Part shown: piece by piece, positions 21,808-32,048 of the stretch
Numbering within the stretch: the stretch's first letter is position 1
Layout: every line of letters starts with the position of its first letter
Assembly: GCA_902537555.1 (NCBI GenBank)
Contig: CACBBR010000002.1
Coordinates: 1 to 64,000 of the forward strand
Length of the DNA: 64,000 nt
Reading direction: 5' to 3'
Origin: an uncultured Pelagibacteraceae bacterium
Lineage (GTDB): Bacteria > Pseudomonadota > Alphaproteobacteria > Pelagibacterales > Pelagibacteraceae
Translations under genes and position numbers: made by a program
The notes under the pieces: model-generated
Told to the model about the DNA's origin: nothing
Database searches by the model: none
The model's input: the letters and a program-made list of their open reading frames with translations, nothing else

Positions 21808-22305
21808 ATGAGTTGGACTGATGAAAAAGTTAATAAACTTCGAGATCTTTGGGGGAAAGGGCAAACAGCAAGTCAAATTGCTGAAATAATTGGTGGTGTT
21901 AGTCGAAATGCTGTAATTGGGAAAGCCCATCGATTGAATTTATCTGCAAAAATAAAAACAAGATCTACTGCCGTACAAAATAACATTGTAACACACGCTC
22001 AAAATGCCCCTAGTAATAAAAAGAATACTAGAAAGCAAAGATTTAGATCTTTACTTCTAGATAAAAATTTTGAACCTGCAAAAAATTTGCAACTTGAGCA
22101 GTTAAATGAGAATACTTGCAAGTATATGGAAGGCCATCCTTCAGAAAAAGACTCTTCATTTTGTGGAAGAAAAACTATTGAAAAATTTTCCTATTGCCCT
22201 TTACATATTATGATCGTGTTTCAACCAAAGGGCAAAAAAGAAGAGGCTGTAGATAAAGATGAAGAAGTTCCAAAATTTATAGAAAAGAAGGTAAAGTCGG
22301 CGTAA
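21808..22305 (+). CDS. gcrA: GcrA family cell cycle regulator
   Basis: MSWTDEKVNKLRDLWGKGQTASQIAEIIGGVSRNAVIGKAHRL. Confidence 0.95.
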   Translation: MSWTDEKVNKLRDLWGKGQTASQIAEIIGGVSRNAVIGKAHRLNLSAKIKTRSTAVQNNIVTHAQNAPSNKKNTRKQRFRSLLLDKNFEPAKNLQLEQLNENTCKYMEGHPSEKDSSFCGRKTIEKFSYCPLHIMIVFQPKGKKEEAVDKDEEVPKFIEKKVKSA

Positions 22306-22306
22306 T

Positions 22307-22561
22307 TTATTTTAATATTTTTTCTTTTGCTTTCCTAAATTCTTCTTCATTAAGAATACCTTTGTCATATAAGTCTTTTAATTCTTTTATCTGACTTATA
22401 ATTTCTAAACTTTGGTTCTTTTCTTCAATATCAAATTTCAAATTTTTTTCTTCTTTTAATATTTGTTTTGCCTCAACCCCTCTTGTTATTGCTTTTACAG
22501 CAATAGTTAAAACAAATACTAAAATTATAAATACTATTAAATATATTAAATTAGCTAACAT
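22307..22561 (-). CDS. Small membrane protein with SHOCT domain
   Basis: N-terminal TM; C-terminal LKDLYDKGILNEEEFRKAKEKIL. Confidence 0.82.
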   Translation of the reverse strand: MLANLIYLIVFIILVFVLTIAVKAITRGVEAKQILKEEKNLKFDIEEKNQSLEIISQIKELKDLYDKGILNEEEFRKAKEKILK

Positions 22562-22573
22562 TTTTTTATTTTA

Positions 22574-23524
22574 TCAATTTTTTTTTGAAAATTGACCTCC
22601 ACTTGTCCAATTATAACTATATCGATTAATTTCTTCATCAAATTTTTTATTAGCATTGATTTTAATATCAAAATTTGTCTTATATTTTTTAGATATTACA
22701 TTATCATATTTTAAAAGTTTTAATTGATCCATAGTCAATAATGGCTTGGGCATTAATTGAAATAATTTAGCATTTAGTTTTGCTAAAAACAGCGGCAAAG
22801 GAAATAATAATCTTTTTTTATTTATTGATTTTAAGATTTTTGTTAGAATTTCTCTAAAAGTGAATACTTCAGGACCAATACATTCTATAGTTTCTCCAGT
22901 AATTTTTTTTTCAACTATTTCGTAAATTATATTTGAAAGATCAGAGACATGTATTGGCGTAAACTTAGTGTTTCCATGATAATATAATGGCATAACTGGG
23001 AGAAAACTTAATAGTTTCATAAAATTTGTAGTAAAATTATCATCTATTGAATAAACTATAGAAGGTTTTAAAATAATAGATTCAGGAAAGTTTTCTCTTA
23101 CTTTTTTTTCTCCACTTAATTTACTAACTGCATAATTGCTATCAGTTGCAGACTCTATCCCAAGTGCAGAAATATGAATAAATTGCTTAATAGAAGTTTT
23201 TGAAGCGATTTTTGAAAGCAAAGAAGGCAAATCAGAATGAATCAAATCAAATTGTTTTTGTTTTTGTTCATATAAAATACCAATTAAATTAATACATACG
23301 GAAGATCTTTCCATCAATTTTGATATTCTATCTTCACGAAATGAGTTAATTTCCTCTAAATCCAAATATCCATAATTTGATTGGGTTTTGATCTGATAGC
23401 CTTTTCTATGAATACTTCTAGTTACTGCAATAACTCTATAGTTATTTTTTGTGAATTTTCTTATTAAGGATTTACCTATTTGACCGGATGAACCAAATAT
23501 TAAAATTGAATCCTGATTATTCAT
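22574..23524 (-). CDS. NAD(P)-binding complex I NDUFA9 subunit-like protein
   Basis: ILIFGSSGQIGKSLIRKF Rossmann motif, atypical SDR with TPIHVSDLS. Confidence 0.85.
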   Translation of the reverse strand: MNNQDSILIFGSSGQIGKSLIRKFTKNNYRVIAVTRSIHRKGYQIKTQSNYGYLDLEEINSFREDRISKLMERSSVCINLIGILYEQKQKQFDLIHSDLPSLLSKIASKTSIKQFIHISALGIESATDSNYAVSKLSGEKKVRENFPESIILKPSIVYSIDDNFTTNFMKLLSFLPVMPLYYHGNTKFTPIHVSDLSNIIYEIVEKKITGETIECIGPEVFTFREILTKILKSINKKRLLFPLPLFLAKLNAKLFQLMPKPLLTMDQLKLLKYDNVISKKYKTNFDIKINANKKFDEEINRYSYNWTSGGQFSKKN

Positions 23525-23541
23525 ATATATATATCTATTAA

Positions 23542-24153
23542 ATGAATTTAGATATTAAATTACATAAACAAGATTTACCAGATGAAATAAACTTCAGTGA
23601 CAAGATAGCTATAGATTGTGAATTTACAGGACTGAATATTGAGAGAGATCGACTTTGTTTGCTTCAAATATCGTCAGGAAATTATGATGCTCACATTATC
23701 CAATTAAATAAAGATAATTACAATGCACCGAATCTTAAAAAAATTCTGTTAGACGAAAATATTAATAAATTATTTCATTTTGCAAGGGCGGATCTTTTAT
23801 TTATAAAAAAATATTTAGGGATAGACGTAAAAAACGTGAATTGCACAAAAATAATGAGTAAAATTGCAAGAGGTTATTCCGATAAGCATGGCTTAAAAGA
23901 TTTAATAAAAGAATTTATAGGTATAGATGTAAGCAAGCAATTACAATCATCCGATTTTGGAGGGGAGTTATCAGATAAACAATTGAAGTACTGTGCACAA
24001 GATGTTGTTTATTTGCATGAAATTTATTCATCTTTAAAAAAAATATTAGAAAGAGAAAATAGAATAGATCTTTATCATAAGATAATAAAATTCATAAATA
24101 CTAGGGTTGAACTAGATTTTGCATCATTTAAGGAGGATATTTGGTCTCACTAA
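23542..24153 (+). CDS. Ribonuclease D-like 3'-5' exonuclease
   Basis: AIDCEFTGLNIERDRLCLLQI, LFHFARADLLFI, YCAQDVVYL (DEDD). Confidence 0.9.
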   Translation: MNLDIKLHKQDLPDEINFSDKIAIDCEFTGLNIERDRLCLLQISSGNYDAHIIQLNKDNYNAPNLKKILLDENINKLFHFARADLLFIKKYLGIDVKNVNCTKIMSKIARGYSDKHGLKDLIKEFIGIDVSKQLQSSDFGGELSDKQLKYCAQDVVYLHEIYSSLKKILERENRIDLYHKIIKFINTRVELDFASFKEDIWSH

Positions 24154-24154
24154 A

Positions 24155-25135
24155 ATGAGAAAGAAAAAATTATCAACTATTGGTAAAGAAGTAATAAGAA
24201 TTGAGACAGATTCTCTTAAAAAACTTCAATCTAATATAGGAAAATCTTTTGAAAAAATAGTTAAGACAATTCTTAATTGTAAAAACGGAAAAATAATTGT
24301 CTCAGGAGTTGGTAAGAGTGGAATAATTGCAAAAAAATGGTCAGCGACTCTTTCATCAACTGGCACCTCGTCATTTTTTTTGGATGCCTCAAATGCAAGT
24401 CATGGAGATATGGGACAAATAACTTCAAATGATATTGTTATATTGTTAAGTTTAAGTGGAGAAAGCAATGAATTGAAGAACATTATTCAGTATTCATCTA
24501 GAAATAAAAATATTAAGCTTATAGGTATTACATCTAAGAAAGATTCAATTTTATACAAAAATGCGGATGTTAAATTTTTATTGCCTGCAGTGAAAGAAGC
24601 CGGACCAGGTAATTTTGTTCCAACATCATCTACCACGGTACAACTCGCACTCGGTGATGCAATTGCCATTACATGTATGAACTACAAAAAATTTGGTAAG
24701 TTAGATTTTAAAAAGTTTCATCCAGGTGGCTCATTGTCAATTAAACTAAAAACAGTCGAAGATTTGATGTTAATTGGAAGAAAAATTCCTTTTGTAAATG
24801 AAAATGTCAGTATGAAAACTGCTTTAAAAAGTATTAGAGAAAAAGGAGTTGGGACTCTAATTGTGAAAAATAAGATACACAAAACAATTGGAATTTTAAC
24901 GGATGGGGATTTAAAGAGATTTGCAAACATTAGAAATGCATTTGAAAATTTAGAGATTAAGAAATTTATGAAAAAAAACCCTATTAGTGTTGATAAAAAT
25001 ATGCTTGCAGCACAGGCCCTTTCAATTATGAATACAAAGAAAATTACAAGTTTATGTGTTCATCAAAATAATAAAAAAAATATTACTATTGGATTTGTTC
25101 ATATACATAATATTCTTAATGCTAATATAAATTAA
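24155..25135 (+). CDS. kdsD: Arabinose-5-phosphate isomerase (KdsD/KpsF)
   Basis: SIS domain GVGKSGIIAKK, SHGDMGQI, two CBS domains; ATG at 24155 preferred over tracked 24119. Confidence 0.92.
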   Translation: MRKKKLSTIGKEVIRIETDSLKKLQSNIGKSFEKIVKTILNCKNGKIIVSGVGKSGIIAKKWSATLSSTGTSSFFLDASNASHGDMGQITSNDIVILLSLSGESNELKNIIQYSSRNKNIKLIGITSKKDSILYKNADVKFLLPAVKEAGPGNFVPTSSTTVQLALGDAIAITCMNYKKFGKLDFKKFHPGGSLSIKLKTVEDLMLIGRKIPFVNENVSMKTALKSIREKGVGTLIVKNKIHKTIGILTDGDLKRFANIRNAFENLEIKKFMKKNPISVDKNMLAAQALSIMNTKKITSLCVHQNNKKNITIGFVHIHNILNANIN

Positions 25136-25969
25136 ATGTCGATTAAGTCATTAATTCAAATAATTTTATTATCATTAATTATTATCATAATTGGTTCTGT
25201 TTATTTTAGATACTTTGATACAAAAAAAACTTTTGATAATGAAGTCAATCAAACTGAAATAAATAACACAAAACAACTCCAAGAACTTGAAAAAAAAATT
25301 TTAGATTTAGAATTGCAAAATGAGAAGCTTAGTCAAAAAATAAAAAATAATGAAAGTATAAAAAGTGAAATATTTTCAACTAAAAATGATGAAAAAAAAG
25401 AAGAAATTTCAGAAAATAAAGAAGTAGAAGCTTCAAAAAATAAAGTGGTTAAAGAAAATATAAAAAATAATATCAAAATTAAGAAAGAAGTAGTTAAAAA
25501 TAAAAATAAAAAAAAATCTCATACAGAAAAAAAAATCAAAAATCTTGTTAAAGATGTTGAATATACTTCTGTAGATCAAAAGGGTAATAAGTTTTATCTA
25601 TTGGCCACATCAGGAAAATCTAATGTTGAAAATAACGATATTTTGGATTTGACTGATGTAAGAGGTAAAATAACATCAGATATTAGAGATACAATTTATA
25701 TAGTTTCAGATTTTGCTGAATATAATTCAGTAAGTTTAAATTCAAAATTTTATGAAAATGTTGTTATAAATTTTCAAGATAAAGAGATAAATTGTATAAA
25801 CTTTGATATTAATATGGAAAATAATAAAGCCGTAGCATATAATGATGTAATAATTACAGATCCTAAATCAGTGATTAAGGCTGGAATTGTTGAATTTGAC
25901 TTAAAAACAAAAGATATTGATATTTTACCAGAGAGTGCATTAACTGATATAAATGTAAAAACAAACTGA
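25136..25969 (+). CDS. lptC: LptC/OstA-like LPS export protein with long Lys-rich linker
   Basis: Single N-terminal TM; C-terminal VEYTSVDQKGNKFYLLATSG...IYIVSDFAEYNS LptC-like; between kdsD and lptB. Confidence 0.72.
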   Translation: MSIKSLIQIILLSLIIIIIGSVYFRYFDTKKTFDNEVNQTEINNTKQLQELEKKILDLELQNEKLSQKIKNNESIKSEIFSTKNDEKKEEISENKEVEASKNKVVKENIKNNIKIKKEVVKNKNKKKSHTEKKIKNLVKDVEYTSVDQKGNKFYLLATSGKSNVENNDILDLTDVRGKITSDIRDTIYIVSDFAEYNSVSLNSKFYENVVINFQDKEINCINFDINMENNKAVAYNDVIITDPKSVIKAGIVEFDLKTKDIDILPESALTDINVKTN

Positions 25970-26745
25970 TGGCATTAATAAAAAAATTTAGGATTAAAAG
26001 TTTTAAAGACCAAGAGGCTATACTCGAATTGAAAAAAATTTCTATGTTTTACAATAAAAGACAAATTTTAAATAATTTAGACCTAAAAATAAATCAGCAG
26101 GAAGTTTTGGGTATGTTGGGACCAAATGGTGTTGGTAAGTCAACTTTGTTTCATATAATTACAGGATTAAAGAGCCCAAGCTATGGAGAAGTCTTAATTG
26201 ATGGAGTAGATTGTACAAAAATTCCTATTTATGAGAGAGCTACAAGATTTAAAATAGGATATGTTCCTCAACACGGAGGATTTATTCAGGATTTGAATTT
26301 AATTGAAAATTTAAAACTTGTTGCAGAAATACACATTAAAGATAAAAATATTAGAAAATCAAAAATAGAGAAAATTATTTCTCAATTCGAATTTGATCCT
26401 TTACTAAAAATAAAAGCAAAACATTTGTCTGGAGGACAAAAAAAAAAGTTAGTAATTTCAATGGCTCTAATAAATGAACCTAAAATTTTACTTCTAGATG
26501 AACCTTTTGCTGCACTTGATATTTTAACAATAAAGATGTTACAAGAAATTATTGTTAGCTTACAGTCTTTAGAAAAAATTACAGTTGTAGTGTGCGACCA
26601 TCAAGCTAGAGATTTATTATCATGTGTGGATAGAGCGATAGTATTATCGAATGGAAAAGTTATTGCATCTGGTGGACCTAGCGAAATAATCAAAGACTCT
26701 ATTGCAAGATCGGCATATTTTGGTGATGAATTTAAGATAAATTAA
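25969..26745 (+). CDS. lptB: LPS export ABC transporter ATPase
   Basis: GPNGVGKSTLFHIITGL, LSGGQKKKL, LLLDEPFAALD. Confidence 0.93.
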   Translation: MALIKKFRIKSFKDQEAILELKKISMFYNKRQILNNLDLKINQQEVLGMLGPNGVGKSTLFHIITGLKSPSYGEVLIDGVDCTKIPIYERATRFKIGYVPQHGGFIQDLNLIENLKLVAEIHIKDKNIRKSKIEKIISQFEFDPLLKIKAKHLSGGQKKKLVISMALINEPKILLLDEPFAALDILTIKMLQEIIVSLQSLEKITVVVCDHQARDLLSCVDRAIVLSNGKVIASGGPSEIIKDSIARSAYFGDEFKIN

Positions 26746-26752
26746 ATCATCA

Positions 26753-28078
26753 ATGCCAAATCATATTATAATACATAATAAAATAAAAAGTTTTAATAAA
26801 AAAATTAAAGTAAGTTCGGACAAAAGCATATCTATTAGATCTATACTTTTAGCTTCACAAGCTGTTGGTATTTCTAAAATCTCAAATCTTCTAGAGTCCG
26901 AAGATGTTATAAATACCCTTAAAACAATTAAAAAACTTGGGATAAATTATACAAAAGATAATAATACTTACAGAATTGAGGGATTTGGATTAAATGGGTT
27001 TAATTTGAAAAAAAAAACCACGATAAATGCTGGAAATTCTGGCACTTTGGCAAGGCTAATTCTAGGAATGTTAGTCAAGTCAAAATTTAAAGTTAAATTA
27101 ATAGGAGATAGAAGTTTATCTAAAAGAGATTTCTCTAGAGTTATTAATCCTCTAAAACTTTTTGGTGCAAATATTAAAAGCAAAAATAATTTGTTACCAA
27201 TAGAAATACTAGGTTCAGATTTTTTAAGACCTATAAATTATCATGAAAACATAGGAAGTGCACAAGTTAAGTCTTGTTTAATCTTAGCAGGACTAAATAC
27301 ACCAGGCAAAACAATTATTAGATCTAAAATATCTCGGAACCACACAGAGTTAATGCTAAATTTTTTAAAATATCCTATAAAAATAAAAAGAAAGAAAAAA
27401 TTTGATAAAATTGAAGTTGAAGGTTTAAATCAATTTCGATCATTTAAATATAATGTTCCAGGAGATATTAGTTCTGCTGCTTTTTTTATTGTTTTGACAC
27501 TTTTATCAAAAAAATCCAACATCCTAATTGAAAATGTAAATGTAAACCCAAGTAGAGCTGGAATTATAAATATTTTAAACAATATGGGAGCTAATATTAA
27601 ACTAAGAAATACTAAAATATATAATGGGGAAAAAATTTCAAATATTTCCGTGAGAAGTAATCAAAAATTAAAGTCTGTAAATTGTTCTCCTCTGCATAAT
27701 ACTTCAGCAATTGATGAATTTTTAATAATATTCTTAGTTGCTGCAAAAGCAAAAGGTGTATCTAAATTTAAAAATTTAGGAGAAATGAATAAAAAAGAGT
27801 CTAAAAGATTAGATATAGCAGTCAAATTTTTAAAACTAATAGGAATAAAAGTAAAAAGATTTAATGATGATATAAGTATTTATGGCAATCCTTCATTAGA
27901 GTTATCTAGTAGTTTTGAAATAAAAAATTTTCTAAAAGATCACAGAATATTTTTTTTATCTACTATTGCAGCATTAACTTTGGGAGGTAAGTGGAAAATT
28001 CATGATAAAGATTCAATCAATACTTCATTTCCAAGTTTTTTAGATAAATTAAAATCTATAGGAGCTAAAATTAATTGA
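26753..28078 (+). CDS. aroA: 3-phosphoshikimate 1-carboxyvinyltransferase
   Basis: SDKSISIRSILLAS, NAGNSGTLARLI, GDISSAAFF. Confidence 0.94.
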   Translation: MPNHIIIHNKIKSFNKKIKVSSDKSISIRSILLASQAVGISKISNLLESEDVINTLKTIKKLGINYTKDNNTYRIEGFGLNGFNLKKKTTINAGNSGTLARLILGMLVKSKFKVKLIGDRSLSKRDFSRVINPLKLFGANIKSKNNLLPIEILGSDFLRPINYHENIGSAQVKSCLILAGLNTPGKTIIRSKISRNHTELMLNFLKYPIKIKRKKKFDKIEVEGLNQFRSFKYNVPGDISSAAFFIVLTLLSKKSNILIENVNVNPSRAGIINILNNMGANIKLRNTKIYNGEKISNISVRSNQKLKSVNCSPLHNTSAIDEFLIIFLVAAKAKGVSKFKNLGEMNKKESKRLDIAVKFLKLIGIKVKRFNDDISIYGNPSLELSSSFEIKNFLKDHRIFFLSTIAALTLGGKWKIHDKDSINTSFPSFLDKLKSIGAKIN

Positions 28079-28731
28079 AAAAAAGAAAAAAAATTATAAC
28101 TGTTGCTATAGACTCTCCTGCAGCTGCAGGGGCAGGTACTCAAGCAAAATTAATCTCAAAACATTATAATCTATTTTATTTAGATACTGGTAAAATTTAT
28201 AGATATATTGGTAAGTTAAAGTTAGAAAAAAAAAAAAAATTTACGTATCGCTTAGTAAAAGAAAAAATTAAAAATTTAAAAATAAATTATTTAAAAAATA
28301 AAAAGTTGCTCTCTAATGACGTGGCAATTTCTGCGTCTATTGTTGCTAAAGATAAAAATATTAGAAATATTGTGCATAAATTTCAACAAAGATGTGCTTA
28401 CCAACCGCCAAAAAGATATAAAGGATCAGTATTAGACGGCAGAGACATCATCACAATTCAAGTGAAAGATGCAATGTTTAAATTTTATATTACAGCTAAC
28501 CTTAAAGTAAGAGCTCTAAGACGGTACAAAGAATATAAAACTTTAAATAAAAAGCTAAGCTTTCAAGAAGTCCTCAAAACCCTTAGAAATAGAGATAAAT
28601 CTGATAAAAATAGAAAATTCGGTCCACTGAAAAAAACCAAAGATTCTACCTTGATTAATACCACTAAATTAAGTAAGAAAGCCTGCTTTAAAAAGATAAA
28701 AGCAATAATGGATAAAAAGTTAAATAGTTAA
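28075..28731 (+). CDS. cmk: Cytidylate kinase homologue with altered P-loop
   Basis: Placed aroA-cmk-rpsA; LDTGKIYR, GSVLDGRDI, RNRDKSDKNRKFGPL; P-loop reads DSPAAAGAGTQAK. Confidence 0.88.
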   Translation: MKKRKKIITVAIDSPAAAGAGTQAKLISKHYNLFYLDTGKIYRYIGKLKLEKKKKFTYRLVKEKIKNLKINYLKNKKLLSNDVAISASIVAKDKNIRNIVHKFQQRCAYQPPKRYKGSVLDGRDIITIQVKDAMFKFYITANLKVRALRRYKEYKTLNKKLSFQEVLKTLRNRDKSDKNRKFGPLKKTKDSTLINTTKLSKKACFKKIKAIMDKKLNS

Positions 28732-30473
28732 TGGAAATTTATAAAGACCTATCATCGCCAGCTAGTCAACAATTTGAAAAGCTTCTAAACAGTCAATTAT
28801 CAAAAAACAAAATTGAAGAAGGGAAAATAGTTGATGGAAAGGTAACCAAGATAACAAATAAATATATTTTTCTATTTATACCTGGTTTAAAAAGTGAGCC
28901 AGTGATCGATGTAAACGAAATTAAATTGATTGGAATTGATGATGAAGTGAAAGTAGGTTCAACAATTTCAGTTTTACTTGAAAAAATAGAAGATAAAAAT
29001 GGTGATGTAATCGTATCGGCTCAAAAAGCACAGAAAATAAAAGGGTGGAACAAATTAGTTAAATGTTATGAAAATAACGAGTTGATTAATGGAAAAATTA
29101 CTCAAAAAACAAAAGGTGGTGTTATAGTTGAACATGTTGAAACTGGTTCACTAATGTTTTGTCCTGGATCACAAATATCTGATAAGCCCATAAAAAATAT
29201 TGATCATTTAATTGGTATTGAGCAAAAATTTGCATTGATAAAACTTGATATGGTTCGTGGTAATAGCGTTGTATCAAGAAGACAAGTTGTTTCTTCAAAC
29301 AAGAAAGAAGATAAAGCAAAAATTATAGAAAAATTTAAAGTAGGTGATATAATTAAAGACGCGGTTGTAAAAGGTTATTCCTCATTTGGTTGCTTTTTTG
29401 AAGTCAATACTCCAGAAGGTACTTTAGACACTCTTTGTCATCTACAAGAGATAAGTTATAGCAGAGTAAACCATCCAGATGAAATATTTAATATCGGTGA
29501 GAAGCATGATCTTAAAGTAATTTCAATTGATATGGAAAAATTACAGGTTGGTTGCTCTATAAAGCAACTTTCACCTGATCCATTTGAGCATATCTCTAAT
29601 TATCAAATTGGAAATCAATATAAAGTAAAGGTTGTTAAAATAACTGACTATGGATGTTTTTGTGAACTGGAGGCTGGTTTAAGCACCCTACTTCATAGTA
29701 GTGAAATAAGTTGGACAAAAAAAAATATTTCTCCAAAAAAAATGTTTAGTGTTGGAGATCAGATTGATTGCGTAATAACTGAAATTGATAAAGAAAAACG
29801 AAGAGTTGCTATTTCTCATAGATTAACTCAAGAAAATCCATATTCTAAACTTGAAAATGAATACCCAGTTGGAAGTGAAATTGAAGGAATTGTGAATAAT
29901 ACCAATGAGTATGCTATATATCTAAAACTAGCAGATTTTGATATTGACGGGTTTTTACACTCAAATGACCTATCATATTCAGGAAAAGCAGAAGATGAAT
30001 TAAAAAAATATAAAAAAGGGGATAAGTTAAAAGTTTTAGTTCTAGAAATTAAAAAATCAGATCAAAAAGTAAGGGTTGGACTTAAACAATTACAAAAAGA
30101 CCCTTTTGATTGGTTTAAAGATAAGAAAGTTAACGACACAATCACAGTAAAAGTGATATCCACTGATAACAAAGGTTTAATAGTCAAACCTGAAGAGTGT
30201 GAAATGGAGTTTTTAATCAAAAAGTCTCAAATAGCTATGAGTGCAACAGATGCAAGACCATCCAGGTTTGTGGGCGGAGAAAGAATAGATGCTGCTATAT
30301 CTGAATTGAATTTTGAAAAGAGAAAAGTGTCTTTAAGTATTAAATTGCTTGAGGAAATTATGAATGCTAAAGCCATTAAGGAGCATTCTAGTCCATTAAG
30401 TGGAAAAAATCTTCCTTTCTCATCTCTTTCTGAACAACTAGATGATAAGAAGAATAAAAAGGATAACGAATAA
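28731..30473 (+). CDS. rpsA: 30S ribosomal protein S1
   Basis: Multiple S1 repeats (GDIIKDAVVKGYSSFGCFFEV, YKVKVVKITDYGCFCEL, GSEIEGIVNNTNEYAIYLKL). Confidence 0.97.
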   Translation: MEIYKDLSSPASQQFEKLLNSQLSKNKIEEGKIVDGKVTKITNKYIFLFIPGLKSEPVIDVNEIKLIGIDDEVKVGSTISVLLEKIEDKNGDVIVSAQKAQKIKGWNKLVKCYENNELINGKITQKTKGGVIVEHVETGSLMFCPGSQISDKPIKNIDHLIGIEQKFALIKLDMVRGNSVVSRRQVVSSNKKEDKAKIIEKFKVGDIIKDAVVKGYSSFGCFFEVNTPEGTLDTLCHLQEISYSRVNHPDEIFNIGEKHDLKVISIDMEKLQVGCSIKQLSPDPFEHISNYQIGNQYKVKVVKITDYGCFCELEAGLSTLLHSSEISWTKKNISPKKMFSVGDQIDCVITEIDKEKRRVAISHRLTQENPYSKLENEYPVGSEIEGIVNNTNEYAIYLKLADFDIDGFLHSNDLSYSGKAEDELKKYKKGDKLKVLVLEIKKSDQKVRVGLKQLQKDPFDWFKDKKVNDTITVKVISTDNKGLIVKPEECEMEFLIKKSQIAMSATDARPSRFVGGERIDAAISELNFEKRKVSLSIKLLEEIMNAKAIKEHSSPLSGKNLPFSSLSEQLDDKKNKKDNE

Positions 30474-30476
30474 AAA

Positions 30477-30767
30477 TTGTCAGCGGTAAAATCAGACCTA
30501 ATTAAAGAACTAGCAAAAAATTATCCAAACTTTTTAAAAAAAGATCTTTTAAAAGTATTTGATATTCTTATTTATGAGGTTCAAGAGGCTTTAAGAAGAG
30601 GTGAAAGAGTTGAATTAAGAGAAATATTCTCATTTGAACCTAGAATTCAAAAAGCTAGAATATCTAGAAATCCAAAAACTAATGAAAAAGTAAATACACC
30701 ATTGAAGAAAGCTATATTATTTAAAATTTCTAAGGAGTGGGCAAGTAAAATAAATGAAAAAGAATAA
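30477..30767 (+). CDS. ihfB: HU/IHF family DNA-binding protein (IHF beta-like), TTG start
   Basis: RGERVELREIFSFEPRIQKARISRNPKTNEKV; follows rpsA. Confidence 0.88.
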   Translation: MSAVKSDLIKELAKNYPNFLKKDLLKVFDILIYEVQEALRRGERVELREIFSFEPRIQKARISRNPKTNEKVNTPLKKAILFKISKEWASKINEKE

Positions 30768-31425
30768 AATATTTGTTGCTTGTGACAGTAAAAATGTCAT
30801 TAAAATCAGAGAAATTATTAATAAAACAGAAAACTCAGATCTAAAAATCGGATACAAATTTGGATTAGAATTTCTAAATTCAAAAAGTGGTAGAAATTTT
30901 GTATCAAAATTAAAAAATAAAATTACATTCGGTGATTATAAATTATCAGATATTCCTAACACCTGTGCGTCTTCCATTAAAGCAGTGAGCGATCTAAATT
31001 TTAATTATATAACAATTCATATTAATTCAGGATTAGAAGCTTTAAAAGCTGCTAAAAAGGTTTCAGGAAAGACAAAATTAGTTGGAGTAACAATACTTAC
31101 TTCTCTTGATAATAAGTCTCTGAAAGAAATTGGATATAGTAAAGATATTAAGAAAATAATTTCTAAACAAGCTAAATTGGCTAATGAGGCAAAATTAGAT
31201 GCAATAGTCTGTAGTCCTAAAGAAGTAAAAATTGTAAAGAAAGTTTTTAAAAAAGAAATAATAACTCCAGGTATAAGATTTGATGCTAAAAAAGATGATC
31301 AAAAAAGAACTTTGACTCCAAAAAAAGCTTACGGAAATGGAAGTGACTGGTTAGTAATTGGAAGACCAATTACTAAGGGAAATATTAAAAATAATCTTCA
31401 AAATTTAATCGATCATTTAAAATAA
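30754..31425 (+). CDS. pyrF: Orotidine 5'-phosphate decarboxylase
   Basis: KIGYKFGLEFL, FGDYKLSDIPNT, ITPGIR, LVIGRPIT. Confidence 0.9.
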   Translation: MKKNKIFVACDSKNVIKIREIINKTENSDLKIGYKFGLEFLNSKSGRNFVSKLKNKITFGDYKLSDIPNTCASSIKAVSDLNFNYITIHINSGLEALKAAKKVSGKTKLVGVTILTSLDNKSLKEIGYSKDIKKIISKQAKLANEAKLDAIVCSPKEVKIVKKVFKKEIITPGIRFDAKKDDQKRTLTPKKAYGNGSDWLVIGRPITKGNIKNNLQNLIDHLK

Positions 31426-32048
31426 TGGTTAAAGGGATAAAAATTTGTGGGGTCTCTGATCTTGAGACTTTAAAATACACCTTAAATCATAAATTTCCAC
31501 CAAGATTTATTGGTTTCATTACTAATTATAAAAAAAGTAGAAGGTTCGTTGAATATGATAAATTAAAAAAATTGGTTAGTATAAAAAAAAATAAAACAAG
31601 TTTTGTATCTGTCCTTGTTAATCCGAATAATAAAATATTAGAAAAAATAAAAGATTTAAATTTTGATTTTTATCAACTGTATGATGTAAGTCCTGAAAGG
31701 ACGAAAATAATTAAGAAAAAATATAATGTTAAAATTATTACTGCTCTTACAATAAATAATCAAAAAGACGTAGAGGTTTATAAAGATTATGAAAAAATAT
31801 CAGATTTAATTCTTTTTGATGGAAAAGGATACGAAAGATCAGTCGGATTTAATCATGATTTGTTAAATTCTATACCTAATTCAATAAATAAAATGATTGC
31901 TGGAAATATAAAAATAGAAGATATTCCTAATTTTATAAATAAAGACTGCTTCATAGATCTAAGTGGTGCTTTAGAAAATGATGATGGTAAAAAGGACTTA
32001 AATAAAATTAATAAACTATTAAATTTTGCAGTTGAAAATGAAACTTAA
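31425..32048 (+). CDS. trpF: Phosphoribosylanthranilate isomerase
   Basis: GIKICGVSDLETLKYTL, FIGFITNYKKSRR; followed by trpB and trpA. Confidence 0.88.
   Translation: MVKGIKICGVSDLETLKYTLNHKFPPRFIGFITNYKKSRRFVEYDKLKKLVSIKKNKTSFVSVLVNPNNKILEKIKDLNFDFYQLYDVSPERTKIIKKKYNVKIITALTINNQKDVEVYKDYEKISDLILFDGKGYERSVGFNHDLLNSIPNSINKMIAGNIKIEDIPNFINKDCFIDLSGALENDDGKKDLNKINKLLNFAVENET

Noticed and set aside
25380-25540. Low-complexity poly-A/Lys-rich tract as a possible repeat
   Set aside because: Explained by the Lys/Glu/Asn-rich linker of the LptC-like protein; not a tandem DNA repeat.
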